Shown here one piece after another: positions 16,096 to 24,187 of a stretch of DNA of 64,000 nt (position 1 is the stretch's first letter; every line of letters starts with the position of its first letter). Below the pieces are notes generated by a model that was not told where the DNA came from, did not search any database, and worked only from the letters and a program-made list of their open reading frames with translations. This stretch comes from CAVSJO01 sp963728445 (GTDB taxonomy: Bacteria > Gemmatimonadota > Gemmatimonadetes > Longimicrobiales > RSA9). The position numbers and the translations under genes were made by a program. The stretch lies in contig CAVSJO010000006.1 in NCBI GenBank assembly GCA_963728445.1, positions 868,001 through 932,000 of the forward strand. Reading direction: 5' to 3'.

Positions 16096-17469
16096 ATGGA
16101 GCCCCCGTTGCCCCGTATTCTCGTCGCCGACGACCAGCCGGACGTGGTCGAAGCGCTCCGCCTCCTGCTCAAGTCCGAGGACTTCGAGGTCGAGACGGCG
16201 AGCTCGCCGGCCGGGGTCCTCCACGCCGTCGAGCAGCGGGACTTCGACGCGGTGCTGATGGACCTGAACTACACGCGGGACACGACGTCCGGCCGGGAGG
16301 GCCTCGACCTGCTGACGAAGCTGCAGGCGCTGGACTCGACGCTGCCCGTCCTGGTCATGACGGCGTGGAGCAGCGTGGAGGGCGCGGTCTCCGCGATGCG
16401 GCGGGGGGCCCGGGACTACGTGGAGAAGCCGTGGGACAACGACCGGCTGCTCCAGGCGCTGCGGACGCAGGTCGAGCTGGGACGGGCGCTGCGTCGCTCC
16501 CAGCGTCTGGAGAGCGAGAACCGCATGCTGCGGGACGGCGCGAAGGGGCTGCCGACACTCATCGCCGAGTCCCACGCCATGCAGCCCGTGCTCCGGCTGC
16601 TGGAGAAGGTCGGGCCGTCGGAGGCGAACGTGCTCATCACCGGCGAGCACGGCACCGGCAAGGAGGTCGTGGCCCGCTGGCTGCACGGCGCGTCACCCCG
16701 CGCCTCCCGTCCGCTCGTGACGGTGAACGCCGGCGGCCTCTCCGAAGGCGTCTTCGAGAGCGAGCTGTTCGGCCACGTGAAGGGCGCGTTCACGGACGCC
16801 AAGACGGACCGGGTCGGCTACTTCGAGCTGGCCGATCGGGGCACGCTCTTCCTCGACGAAATCGGCAACATGCCCGCGTCCCAGCAGGCGAAGCTGCTCC
16901 GGGCGCTGCAGTCGGGCGAGTTCCAGCGCGTGGGCTCGTCGCGCACGAGGCGGGCGGACGTGCGCGTCCTCACGGCGACGAACGTCGACATCCGCGCCCG
17001 CGTCGCCGAAGGCCACTTCCGGGAGGACCTGCTCTACCGCCTGAACACGGTGGAGATCCACCTGCCGCCGCTGCGGGAGCGGACGGAGGACATCCCGCTG
17101 CTGGCCGCGCACTTCCTGAAGCAGCACGCCCGGGCGTATGGGCGCGCGGTCGAGGGATTCGACGCGGAGGCGGCCCGGGGCCTGACGGCGCACTCGTGGC
17201 CCGGCAACGTGCGGGAGCTCGAGCACGTGATCGAGCGAGCCGTGCTGCTCGCCCAGGGCGACCGGATCCGCGCCGAGGATCTGGCGCTGCGTGGGCGACC
17301 CGACGGTGCCGCCCACCTCGAGGAGATGACGCTGGAAGAAGTCGAGGCGCACCTCATCCGCCGTTCGCTGGAGCGCCATCAGGGCAACGTCAGCCGCGCC
17401 GCCGAAGCCCTCGGCCTCAGCCGCAGCGCGCTCTACCGGCGCCTGCAGCAGTATGACATCTCGCCGTAG
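16096..17469 (+). CDS. NtrC-family sigma-54-dependent response regulator
   Basis: Transcription activator (457 aa) with three domains. The receiver (about 1-125) has acidic pocket DD12-13, phospho-acceptor Asp56 in AVLMDLNY and Lys in VEKPWD. The AAA+ sigma-54 activation domain (about 140-375) has Walker A GEHGTGKE, a GAFTGA-loop variant reading GAFTDA, and Walker B GTLFLDEIG. A C-terminal Fis-type HTH follows (GNVSRAAEALGLSRSALYRRLQQY). It should activate sigma-54 promoters when phosphorylated, probably by the adjacent kinase. The last 17 nt overlap that kinase gene. I found no good -24/-12 promoter in front of the efflux operon, so its target is open. Confidence 0.93.
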   Translation: MEPPLPRILVADDQPDVVEALRLLLKSEDFEVETASSPAGVLHAVEQRDFDAVLMDLNYTRDTTSGREGLDLLTKLQALDSTLPVLVMTAWSSVEGAVSAMRRGARDYVEKPWDNDRLLQALRTQVELGRALRRSQRLESENRMLRDGAKGLPTLIAESHAMQPVLRLLEKVGPSEANVLITGEHGTGKEVVARWLHGASPRASRPLVTVNAGGLSEGVFESELFGHVKGAFTDAKTDRVGYFELADRGTLFLDEIGNMPASQQAKLLRALQSGEFQRVGSSRTRRADVRVLTATNVDIRARVAEGHFREDLLYRLNTVEIHLPPLRERTEDIPLLAAHFLKQHARAYGRAVEGFDAEAARGLTAHSWPGNVRELEHVIERAVLLAQGDRIRAEDLALRGRPDGAAHLEEMTLEEVEAHLIRRSLERHQGNVSRAAEALGLSRSALYRRLQQYDISP

Positions 17470-18823
17470 GCGACGTCCCCGCATCGGCTACGAGCGCCGG
17501 ATCTTCCTGCTGGCGCTTCTCGCCGCCCTGCCGGGCACCGCCACGGCCCTCGCCCTGCTCTGGACCGGCGACCACACGCCGCGCCTGCGCTGGACGTTCA
17601 GCCTGCTGCTGGTCGGGCTCGCGCTGGTCGCGGCCACGGCGCTCCGGGAGCGCGTCATCCGGCCCATCCAGGCGCTGTCCAACCTCCTCGCCGCGCTCCG
17701 GGAGGGCGACTACTCCTTCCGCTTCCGCGCCGCCTCGCCCGACGACTCCCTGGGCCTTGCCCTCGAGGAGACCAACGCGCTGGCCGACACCCTGAGAGAG
17801 CAGCGCCTCGGCGCCCTCGAGGCCGCGGCACTGCTCCGGACGGTGATGGAGGAGATCGACGTCGCCGTCTTCGCATTCGACGGAGAGGACCACGTCGTGC
17901 TGGCGAACCGGGCCGCCGAGCGCCTGCTCGGACGCAACCGCCGGCGCATCCACGGCATCGGCGCCCAGGCGCTCGGCCTCGATCGATTCCTCGACTCCGA
18001 AGAGGACGGGCGGATTCTCGACGCCGTCTTCCCCGGCGGCGCGGGACGCTGGGAGGCGCGGGTTACCGAGTTCCGCCAGGGCGGGCTGCCCCACAGGCTG
18101 CTCGTGCTCAGCGACCTGAGCCGTGCGCTGCGGGAGGAGGAGCGGCAGGCGTGGCAGCGCCTCGTGCGCGTGCTCGGGCACGAGATCAACAACTCCCTCG
18201 CGCCCATCAAGTCCATCGCCACGAGCCTGCGCGACACCCTGCGGCGGAACGCGTCGCGGCCCGCGGATTTCGACACCGACCTCGCCCGCGGGCTGGACGT
18301 GGTGAGCGGACGCGCCGACGCGCTGTCCCGCTTCATGAGCTCCTACGCCCGGCTGGCGCGATTGCCGCCGCCGAAGCCCGACGACGTGGATGTCGGGGAC
18401 CACGTGCGCAGGGTAGCCGAGCTCGAGACGCGGCTTCCCGTGCGCGTCGAGCCGGGTCCCGACGTGCACGTCCGCGCCGACGCCGATCAGCTCGAGCAGC
18501 TCCTGATCAACCTCATCACGAACGCCGTGGACGCATCCCTCGAGACCGGGGGCGGCGTCTGCGTCGGCTGGGAGGCCGTCGACGGGAGGCTGGAGGTGTG
18601 GGTGCGGGACGAGGGCCCGGGCGTAGCGGACACCGCGAACCTGTTCGTGCCCTTCTTCACCACGAAGCCGACCGGGTCCGGGATCGGGCTCGCGCTCTGC
18701 CGCCAGATCGCCGAGGCCCACGGTGGCGCCGTGAGCCTCGCCAACCGCCCGGGCGGTGGCTGCGAGGCGAAGCTCGTCCTGCCGTCCGCGTCCGCCCGCA
18801 TGACCCGGACTTCGGGATCGTGA
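17453..18823 (+). CDS. Membrane histidine kinase, NtrY-like
   Basis: Sensor kinase (456 aa), likely partner of the regulator whose gene it overlaps by 17 nt. There are two membrane helices at about 17-37 and 46-63 with almost no periplasmic loop between them. A HAMP-like segment (ALRERVIRPIQALSNLL) and a PAS-like domain at about 125-215 follow. The dimerisation domain has phospho-accepting His243 in VLGHEINNSLAPIKS, and the ATPase domain has an N box (LINLITNAVDAS), DEGPGV and a G2 box (GSGIGLALCRQIAEAHGG). The tiny extracytoplasmic loop suggests sensing in the membrane or cytoplasm, perhaps of exporter activity (inference). It ends 1 nt from the convergent barrel gene. Confidence 0.92.
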   Translation: MTSRRRRRPRIGYERRIFLLALLAALPGTATALALLWTGDHTPRLRWTFSLLLVGLALVAATALRERVIRPIQALSNLLAALREGDYSFRFRAASPDDSLGLALEETNALADTLREQRLGALEAAALLRTVMEEIDVAVFAFDGEDHVVLANRAAERLLGRNRRRIHGIGAQALGLDRFLDSEEDGRILDAVFPGGAGRWEARVTEFRQGGLPHRLLVLSDLSRALREEERQAWQRLVRVLGHEINNSLAPIKSIATSLRDTLRRNASRPADFDTDLARGLDVVSGRADALSRFMSSYARLARLPPPKPDDVDVGDHVRRVAELETRLPVRVEPGPDVHVRADADQLEQLLINLITNAVDASLETGGGVCVGWEAVDGRLEVWVRDEGPGVADTANLFVPFFTTKPTGSGIGLALCRQIAEAHGGAVSLANRPGGGCEAKLVLPSASARMTRTSGS

Positions 18824-18824
18824 C

Positions 18825-19604
18825 CTACCGCCTCGGCTGCGATCCCACCAGCCCGATGGAGACGCCGATCCGGTACACGACGAGGTTCGCCTCGCTGCGC
18901 GTCGGGTGCAGGATGAGGCTGCCGTCGGGCTGGTCCTCGATGGCGCCCTCCGTCAGGTAGCTGACCCGTCCGTTGTCCAGGTAGCGCGCGCCGATGTCCA
19001 GCGCGATGGGCGTTCTGCGCGTGTGGAAGGGGATGCGCACGCCGCCGCCCGCGCTCCACGCGAACGAGCCGTCGTCGTAGTTCGTCGTGCGGGCGAACGG
19101 CTCCTGGCTGCCGGTGCTCCCCTCCACCGAGGACTCCGTGGCGAAGTAGGCGAGCCCGACGCCGGCGTTTGCGTACGGCCGGATCGGCCCCACCGGCAGC
19201 TCGAGCTCGGGACCGATGCTGCCCGCGAAGATGTTGTTCGACGTCGTCAGGTCCAGCTCGACGCGACAGCCCACGCCGCCGCCGAAGCAGACGGGCTTCC
19301 GTTCCCGGCCGTAGTTGACGAAGCCCAGGTCGACGCGAAGGGAGAGCGGGGACGCCGCCGAGGGCTTCAGCCGAAGCGCGCCGCCGACCCCCCAGCCCGT
19401 GTCCACGTAGCGGTCGAACTCGCCCACTGGCTGCGCCACGAGCAGCCCGAGATCGACGTGCGCCCACGCCGGCTGCTGGGCCGCGGCCCTGCTTCCGGTC
19501 GCGCCCAGCGCCACCAGCACTGCGGCGGCGGCCACGGCCGATCTCACGCCCTCCCGCGCCGTCCGCGCCGTCCGCGCCGTTCGCGTCGTCCCCGATCCCT
19601 TCAT
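18825..19604 (-). CDS. Outer-membrane beta-barrel protein
   Basis: Exported 259-aa protein with a signal peptide (AVAAAAVLVALGATGSRAAAQ). It then has alternating aromatic/glycine-rich strands typical of small OmpW/OprF-like porin-type barrels (VDLGFVNYGRERKP, YANAGVGLAYFATES, AWSAGGGVRIPF, VYRIGVSIGLV). Start ATG 19604 follows a Shine-Dalgarno-like AAGGA. The leader contains a triplicated TAR motif (RTARTARTAR) from a GC-rich 9-nt repeat. Precise family unknown. It is convergent with the kinase gene, with no room for a terminator hairpin between them. Confidence 0.75.
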   Translation of the reverse strand: MKGSGTTRTARTARTAREGVRSAVAAAAVLVALGATGSRAAAQQPAWAHVDLGLLVAQPVGEFDRYVDTGWGVGGALRLKPSAASPLSLRVDLGFVNYGRERKPVCFGGGVGCRVELDLTTSNNIFAGSIGPELELPVGPIRPYANAGVGLAYFATESSVEGSTGSQEPFARTTNYDDGSFAWSAGGGVRIPFHTRRTPIALDIGARYLDNGRVSYLTEGAIEDQPDGSLILHPTRSEANLVVYRIGVSIGLVGSQPRR

Positions 19605-19718
19605 CGTCCACTGTCCTTTCGTCCTCGGATTCGTCCCCGGCCGCTTGCGGATTCGTGCCCGCGGCCGTAGCCCTACTCGTTCACCCTCGACCCCATCGAA
19701 CCTCAGGTCGGAGCCGAC

Positions 19719-20642
19719 TTGGAACGCGCCCAGACCATCGCCCCCGGCGTCCTTCAGCTCGACCTCGAGTACCTCGGCCGCCCGCGCTGGATCGCCACCG
19801 CAGCGATCACGGGAGGCGACGGCGTCGCCCTCATCGATCCGGGCCCATCCTCCTCGCTTCCCGGCCTGCGCACCGCCCTCGGCGAGGCCGGCCTCACCCT
19901 GAACGACGTCCGATGGGTGGTCCTCACGCACATCCACCTCGATCACGCAGGCGCGACGGGCACGCTGGTCCGGGAGAACCCCCGCATCCGCGTCATCGTG
20001 CAGGAGCGTGGCGCGCCCCACGTCGTCGACCCGGCCCGCCTGCTCGCCAGCGCATCCCGCATCTACGGCAGCGCCATGGAACGACTGTGGGGCGAGGTCG
20101 CGGCGGTGCCGGAGGAGGCGGTGCACGACATCGCCGGCGGCGAGACGATCGACGTCGCCGGGCGCAGCCTCGAGACGGCGTACACGCCCGGCCACGCCTC
20201 CCACCACGCCTCCTACTACGATCCGGAGTCGGGTCTCGGTTTCGTCGGGGACACCGGCGGGATCCGCATCGGTGGCGCGGCGTTCGCCCTGCCCGTCACG
20301 CCGCCGCCCGACATCGACGTCGAGCTGTGGGAAACGAGCCTCGACCGCATCGCCGCCTGGCACCCGGACCGGCTCTTCGTCACGCACTTCGGCGCCTGCC
20401 CCGACGCCGCCTGGCACTTGGACGCGCTGCGCCGCGGCCTGCGAAGCTGGGCCGAGCGCGTCCGTGTCTCCCTTCAGGAGCCGGGCACCGACGAGGAGCG
20501 GGCCGCGGCGTTTGCGCGCTGGGTTTCCGCCACCCTGCGCGAGTCCCTCGACGAGGAGACCGCCCGTGAATACGAGGCCTCCGGTAGCTTCGAGGACGAC
20601 TGGGTCGGCCTCGCCCGCTACTGGCGCCGGAAGCAGCCCTGA
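19719..20642 (+). CDS. Metallo-beta-lactamase-fold hydrolase
   Basis: 307-aa cytoplasmic MBL-fold enzyme. The zinc motif THIHLDHAG is present, with further ligands in YTPGHASHHASYY and FVGDTGGIRI, and a C-terminal His in FVTHFGA. The family covers lactonases, glyoxalase II-like thioesterases and other hydrolases; the substrate cannot be told from sequence. The start is taken as TTG 19719 because GGAG precedes it and no in-frame ATG/GTG lies suitably upstream. It is divergent from the barrel gene. The 114-bp gap contains a short imperfect direct repeat (about 19626-19668). Confidence 0.87.
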   Translation: MERAQTIAPGVLQLDLEYLGRPRWIATAAITGGDGVALIDPGPSSSLPGLRTALGEAGLTLNDVRWVVLTHIHLDHAGATGTLVRENPRIRVIVQERGAPHVVDPARLLASASRIYGSAMERLWGEVAAVPEEAVHDIAGGETIDVAGRSLETAYTPGHASHHASYYDPESGLGFVGDTGGIRIGGAAFALPVTPPPDIDVELWETSLDRIAAWHPDRLFVTHFGACPDAAWHLDALRRGLRSWAERVRVSLQEPGTDEERAAAFARWVSATLRESLDEETAREYEASGSFEDDWVGLARYWRRKQP

Positions 20643-20726
20643 AGCGGCCCCTCGGCGCCCGATCGCGACCGTGCGACGTCGCCCGAAAACACGTGAACCC
20701 GTTCCCGCACGGCGGGTAGCAGCGTC

Positions 20727-20752
20727 ACGGCCGCCCACGGTACGGCGGCCGT
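20727..20752. promoter_or_regulatory. Perfect 9-bp inverted repeat ahead of the MFS gene
   Basis: ACGGCCGCC (20727-20735) and GGCGGCCGT (20744-20752) are separated by 8 nt and end 11 nt before the MFS start codon. There is no T-run, so it is more likely an operator or 5'-UTR stem covering the ribosome-binding region than a classic terminator for the MBL gene. Confidence 0.5.
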
Positions 20753-20763
20753 TATCGCCCTGA

Positions 20764-22338
20764 ATGAAGGTTGTCTTGACGGACCACTCTGACGAAGGCG
20801 CTCCCCACAAGTGGCTGGTGGCCGGCACCGTCCTGATCGGCACGGTCATGGCCGTGCTGGACTCCAGCATCGTGAACGTCGCCCTCCCCTCCATGACCGG
20901 CACCCTCGGCGTCACCGTCGAGGAGATCACCTGGGTCGTCACCGGCTACATCCTCGCCCAGGTCATCGTCATGCCGATCACCGCCCTCCTCTCGGAGCGG
21001 TACGGGCGGAAAAACTTCTATCTCTTCAGTGTCGGGCTGTTCACGATCTCCTCCATGGCGTGCGGCGCCGCCCGGACGCTGCCGCTCATGGTCGTCTTCC
21101 GGGTGCTCCAGGGCGTCGGCGGCGGCGTCATCATGACCGTCGCACAGGCGATCCTGCGGGAGACGTTCCCCGCCGAGGAGCAGGGTATGGCGATGGGGAT
21201 CTACGGCATGGGCGTCGTCGTCGCTCCGGCGATCGGGCCGACGCTGGGCGGCTGGCTGACGGACACGTACTCCTGGCCGTGGGTCTTCTTCATCAACGTG
21301 CCCATCGGCGTGCTGAACGTGATCATGATCACGCGCGTCATCCAGGACCCGTCCTACCTGGAGCGGCACAAGGGCTCCATCGACTGGGGCGGCCTCGCGC
21401 TGCTCGCCACCGGACTCGGGGCCCTCCAGCTCATGCTCGAGCAGGGCGAGCGAAACGACTGGTTCTCCTCCGACTTCATCGTCACGCTCGCGGGGGTGGC
21501 GGTCGTCGGCATGATCTGGTTCGTCGTCCACGAGCTGCGCACGGGCCGCCCCGCAGTGAACCTGCGCATCCTGAAGAACAGCTCCTTCGCGTCGGCGACG
21601 GCCATCGGCGGCGTGCTGGGGATGGGGCTGTACGGCAGTCTCTTCCTGCTGCCGCTCTTCCTGCAGAACCTGCTGGGCTACCCGGCCATGCTGTCCGGCG
21701 AGGCGCTCATGCCCCGGAGCCTCGCGATGGCGGTGATCATGCCGCTGGGCGGTCGTGTCTACAACCGCATCGGCCCCCGCATCCTCGTCGGCGCAGGGCT
21801 CGTCGTCAGTGCGTTCTCGTTCCTCGAGTTGTCCCACCTCACGCCCGACATGGGCTTCTGGGACATTTTCTGGCCCCAGGTCTGGCAGGGCGTCGGCTTC
21901 GCCCTCATCTTCGTGGCCCTCTCCACCGCCGCGCTGGCCACCATCCCCCGCAAGCAGATGACGCAGGCGACGGGGCTCTACAACGTGGTCCGGCAGGTCT
22001 TCGGATCCGTAGGCATCGCCGTAGCCGCCACGGAGCTGGCCCGCTCGACGCGCCGCTACCACGCCATTCTCGGCGAGCACATCACCGCCTACGGCGCCAC
22101 GAGCCAGTCGCAGCTCCAGGCGATGATCGGCGGCATGATGGCACGCGGCGCAGATGCCGTGACCGCCCGCGTCGAGGCCATGAAGCTCATGGACGCCCGA
22201 GTCCTGCGGCAGGCCGCCGTGCTGGCCTACAACCACGTCTTCGCGCTGGTGACGTTCCTCTTCGCCCTCGCGATCCCCCTGGTGATCCTGCTGCGCAGCC
22301 CCAAGGGGGACGTCGACGCGGACATCATGATGGATTGA
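20764..22338 (+). CDS. MFS multidrug exporter, DHA2/EmrB type
   Basis: Proton-driven drug exporter of the 14-helix DHA2 class (524 aa, the usual length). TM1 carries VMAVLDSSIVNVALP (motif D1-like Asp). SERYGRKNF is motif A between TM2 and TM3, and APAIGPTLGGWLTD is motif C in TM5. ATG 20764 is used. No adaptor (EmrA-like) gene is adjacent, but the HlyD/TolC genes of the upstream cluster could in principle serve. Downstream is a long repeat tract with no gene. The last ~25 residues include LLRSPKGDVDADIMMD. Confidence 0.92.
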   Translation: MKVVLTDHSDEGAPHKWLVAGTVLIGTVMAVLDSSIVNVALPSMTGTLGVTVEEITWVVTGYILAQVIVMPITALLSERYGRKNFYLFSVGLFTISSMACGAARTLPLMVVFRVLQGVGGGVIMTVAQAILRETFPAEEQGMAMGIYGMGVVVAPAIGPTLGGWLTDTYSWPWVFFINVPIGVLNVIMITRVIQDPSYLERHKGSIDWGGLALLATGLGALQLMLEQGERNDWFSSDFIVTLAGVAVVGMIWFVVHELRTGRPAVNLRILKNSSFASATAIGGVLGMGLYGSLFLLPLFLQNLLGYPAMLSGEALMPRSLAMAVIMPLGGRVYNRIGPRILVGAGLVVSAFSFLELSHLTPDMGFWDIFWPQVWQGVGFALIFVALSTAALATIPRKQMTQATGLYNVVRQVFGSVGIAVAATELARSTRRYHAILGEHITAYGATSQSQLQAMIGGMMARGADAVTARVEAMKLMDARVLRQAAVLAYNHVFALVTFLFALAIPLVILLRSPKGDVDADIMMD

Positions 22339-22365
22339 GGGGGGCCCGGCGGGAGCCGGCCCCCG

Positions 22366-22446
22366 GGGCGCGGGCACCGGTGGCGGTCTCCCGGGCGCGG
22401 GCACCCGGCGCGGTCTCCCGGGCGCGGGCACCGGTGGCGGTCTCCC
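22366..22446 (+). repeat. 27-bp tandem repeat, 3 copies
   Basis: Three consecutive 27-nt units, 22366-22392, 22393-22419 and 22420-22446. Each begins GGGCGCGGGCACC and ends GGTCTCCC. Units 1 and 3 are identical; the middle one differs by a few bases. They lie 27 nt after the MFS stop codon. Confidence 0.88.
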
Positions 22447-22676
22447 GGGCGCGGCCCCTCGACGCGGCCCCCCGGGCGCGGCCCCCCGGGCGCGGCCCCC
22501 CGACGCGGCCCCCCGGCGCGGCCCCCCGGCGCGGCCCCCCGACGCGGGCCCCCGGCGCGGCCCCCCGGCGCGGCCCCCCGGCGCGGCCCCCCGACGCGGG
22601 CCCCCGACGCGGCCCCCCGGCGCGGCCCCCCGACGCGGCCCCCCGGCGCGGCCCCCCGGCGCGGCCCCCCGGCGCA
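22447..22676 (+). repeat. 13/14-bp GC minisatellite, about 17 copies
   Basis: Tandem units of 13 nt, with some of 14, of the form GGCGCGGCCCCCC or GACGCGGCCCCCC. They run without interruption from the end of the 27-bp repeat to about 22676. Three units make 39 nt, so all frames stay open and give low-complexity Gly/Pro/Arg/Ala translations; these frames are artefacts, not genes. Copy number is likely to vary between strains. Confidence 0.88.
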
Positions 22677-22719
22677 CGAAAGTGGCCATCGAGCGACCTG
22701 TCCCCCCGTCAGATCCCGA

Positions 22720-22845
22720 TTCATCCCGGATTCCGCACAAAATCGGACAACGGCCGTCGCTCGCGACGACGTCATTGTCCACTTCATCCCGGAATCCGCA
22801 CGCAATCGGCCACCGAGCTCCGGACAGGGGCCTGGATTCCCGATT
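22720..22845 (+). repeat. Two imperfect direct repeats at a 63-bp period
   Basis: TTCATCCCGGATTCCGCAC at 22720 recurs at 22783 with one mismatch. The similarity extends over about 32 nt (22720-22751 and 22783-22814; ...AATCGGACAAC versus ...AATCGGCCACC). The remainder of each 63-nt unit has diverged. Spacer sequences are not CRISPR-like. Confidence 0.65.
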
Positions 22846-22846
22846 T

Positions 22847-22916
22847 CGCCCGCCCCGCCCGCCCCGCCCGCCCCGCCCGCCCCGCCCGCCCCGCCCGCCC
22901 GGCCCGCCCCGCCCGC
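22847..22916 (+). repeat. 9-bp tandem repeat CGCCCGCCC, about 7 copies
   Basis: Six perfect CGCCCGCCC units (22847-22900) are followed by one or two degenerate ones. The strand is almost purely C on one side and G on the other. Such C-tracts can form i-motif/G-quadruplex structures (known for this type of sequence; not tested here). Between the MFS stop (22338) and the SRPBCC start (23025) I see no gene. Confidence 0.88.
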
Positions 22917-23024
22917 ATCCTTCCGACGTTCAGGCAATCCCCCTCCGCGGTTCCGGGTCCCGTCCTACGCCGCCGGGACCGTCGCTGCGCGATGCTGGAA
23001 GGGACCTGACCAACGGAGGCGACA

Positions 23025-23621
23025 ATGCTCATCGACCGCTACCTGCCGTTCTTCGACGTCGCCGAGGTCCGCACCGTCCACGTGGATGCGCCGGCCGAGG
23101 TGACGTGGGCAGCCATCCACGAGGCGGACCTGCGGGACCGGATCATGAAGCTGCTCTTCGACATCCGCGAGATGCCGGAGCGGCTGATGCGCCGGCTGCG
23201 GGGCAAGCCGCCCCGGTCGGCACCGACGGGGAAGGTCACCTTCGGCTCCCTCGCTCAGGAGGGGCCGGGGTGGACGCTGCTGGGGGTGGATCCGGGCACG
23301 GAGTTCGTGGTCGGCTCCGTCGGCCGCTTCTGGCGTGGCGACTACGGGGGCCGGCCCATCGAAGCCGACGCGTTCAGGGACTTCCGGGAGCCCGGGTGGG
23401 CGAAGCTCGCTGTCGCTTTCCGCGTGGAGGCGGACCCCACCGGCGGATCGACGCTGCGCTACGAGGCGCGCACGGCGACGACGGACGACGCGGCGCGCCG
23501 GCGCTTCCGCATCTACTGGCGGGTCATCGAGCCGGGGGTGCGCCTCGTCATGGCCCGCGCCCTCGCCCACATTCGCGACGAGGCGGAGGCCCGGGTCACG
23601 GCCGAGGGAGCGGCGGTCTGA
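23025..23621 (+). CDS. SRPBCC-fold (START/Bet v1-like) protein
   Basis: 198-aa soluble protein. The N-terminal strand pattern VRTVHVDAPAEVTWAAIHEADL and the late IYWRVIEPGVRLVMARALAHIRDEAEARV helix fit the SRPBCC fold, in which a beta-sheet wraps a long C-terminal helix and binds a hydrophobic ligand. No catalytic residues can be assigned. ATG 23025 has GGAGG at 23015-23019. It lies alone behind the repeat tract and is convergent, with a 3-nt gap, to the next gene. Function unknown. Confidence 0.75.
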   Translation: MLIDRYLPFFDVAEVRTVHVDAPAEVTWAAIHEADLRDRIMKLLFDIREMPERLMRRLRGKPPRSAPTGKVTFGSLAQEGPGWTLLGVDPGTEFVVGSVGRFWRGDYGGRPIEADAFRDFREPGWAKLAVAFRVEADPTGGSTLRYEARTATTDDAARRRFRIYWRVIEPGVRLVMARALAHIRDEAEARVTAEGAAV

Positions 23622-23624
23622 GGG

Positions 23625-24074
23625 TCACCCCCCATCCGCGCTCAGCGCCCGCAGCGTGTCCGCGAGGGCGTTGTGGCGGCGCACGATGGCCGCGCAGGTC
23701 TCGCGGTGGATGCGCAGGGAATCGGCCATGATCCGCCACGCGGGAACGGCCTCGTTGTACGCCCGGAACGCGCCGAGGTAGGCCTCGTAGTCCGCGGCCG
23801 GCACGCGGCCGTCCTCGCTCTGGTAGGCGTCCAGCGCCGAGCGCATGGAGTCCACCGCGTGGTCGTAGGCGCGGAAGCGGCCCTGCTCCTGATCCAGCGC
23901 GAACTGGCACGAGTCCACGGTCGCCCGGGACTCCCGCAGCCTCTGGATGCCCTCCTCCATCGGGTCGGGTCCGCCGAGCCCGGCCAGTCGAAGGGTCACC
24001 GTCACGACGCCCGCCACCGCGATCACGATCGCGGCGATGATGAGCGTGCGGTTTCTTCGTGCCTGGATGACCAT
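23625..24074 (-). CDS. Hypothetical single-pass membrane protein
   Basis: 149 aa from ATG 24074 (MVIQARRNRTLII). One N-terminal membrane helix at about 10-30 (LIIAAIVIAVAGVVTVTLRLAGL) is followed by a predominantly helical soluble part with two Cys (VDSCQFALDQEQGR and RETCAAIVRRHN) that might pair. No recognised domain. A longer frame extends upstream, but its extra N-terminus does not look like a protein start. It is divergent from hemQ with a 113-bp gap. Confidence 0.55.
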   Translation of the reverse strand: MVIQARRNRTLIIAAIVIAVAGVVTVTLRLAGLGGPDPMEEGIQRLRESRATVDSCQFALDQEQGRFRAYDHAVDSMRSALDAYQSEDGRVPAADYEAYLGAFRAYNEAVPAWRIMADSLRIHRETCAAIVRRHNALADTLRALSADGG

Positions 24075-24187
24075 GGCCGCAAGATGAGCCGCCGCGGACC
24101 CGGATGCCAGCCGCGCCACCGCTTGCCAGCCGCCGCACCCCTGCCGATGTTTCGGGCGACCGAACTCGCTCAACGGAAGGACTCGTC

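Noticed and set aside
22720..22814. Direct repeats that might be a CRISPR array
   Set aside because: Only two diverged copies, the intervening sequence has the same base composition, and no cas genes are near.
20752..22937. Antisense and overlapping frames through the MFS gene and repeat tract coding Gly/Pro/Arg repeats
   Set aside because: The repeats have period 13 (39 in three units) and simply keep all frames open; there is no start signal or recognisable domain.
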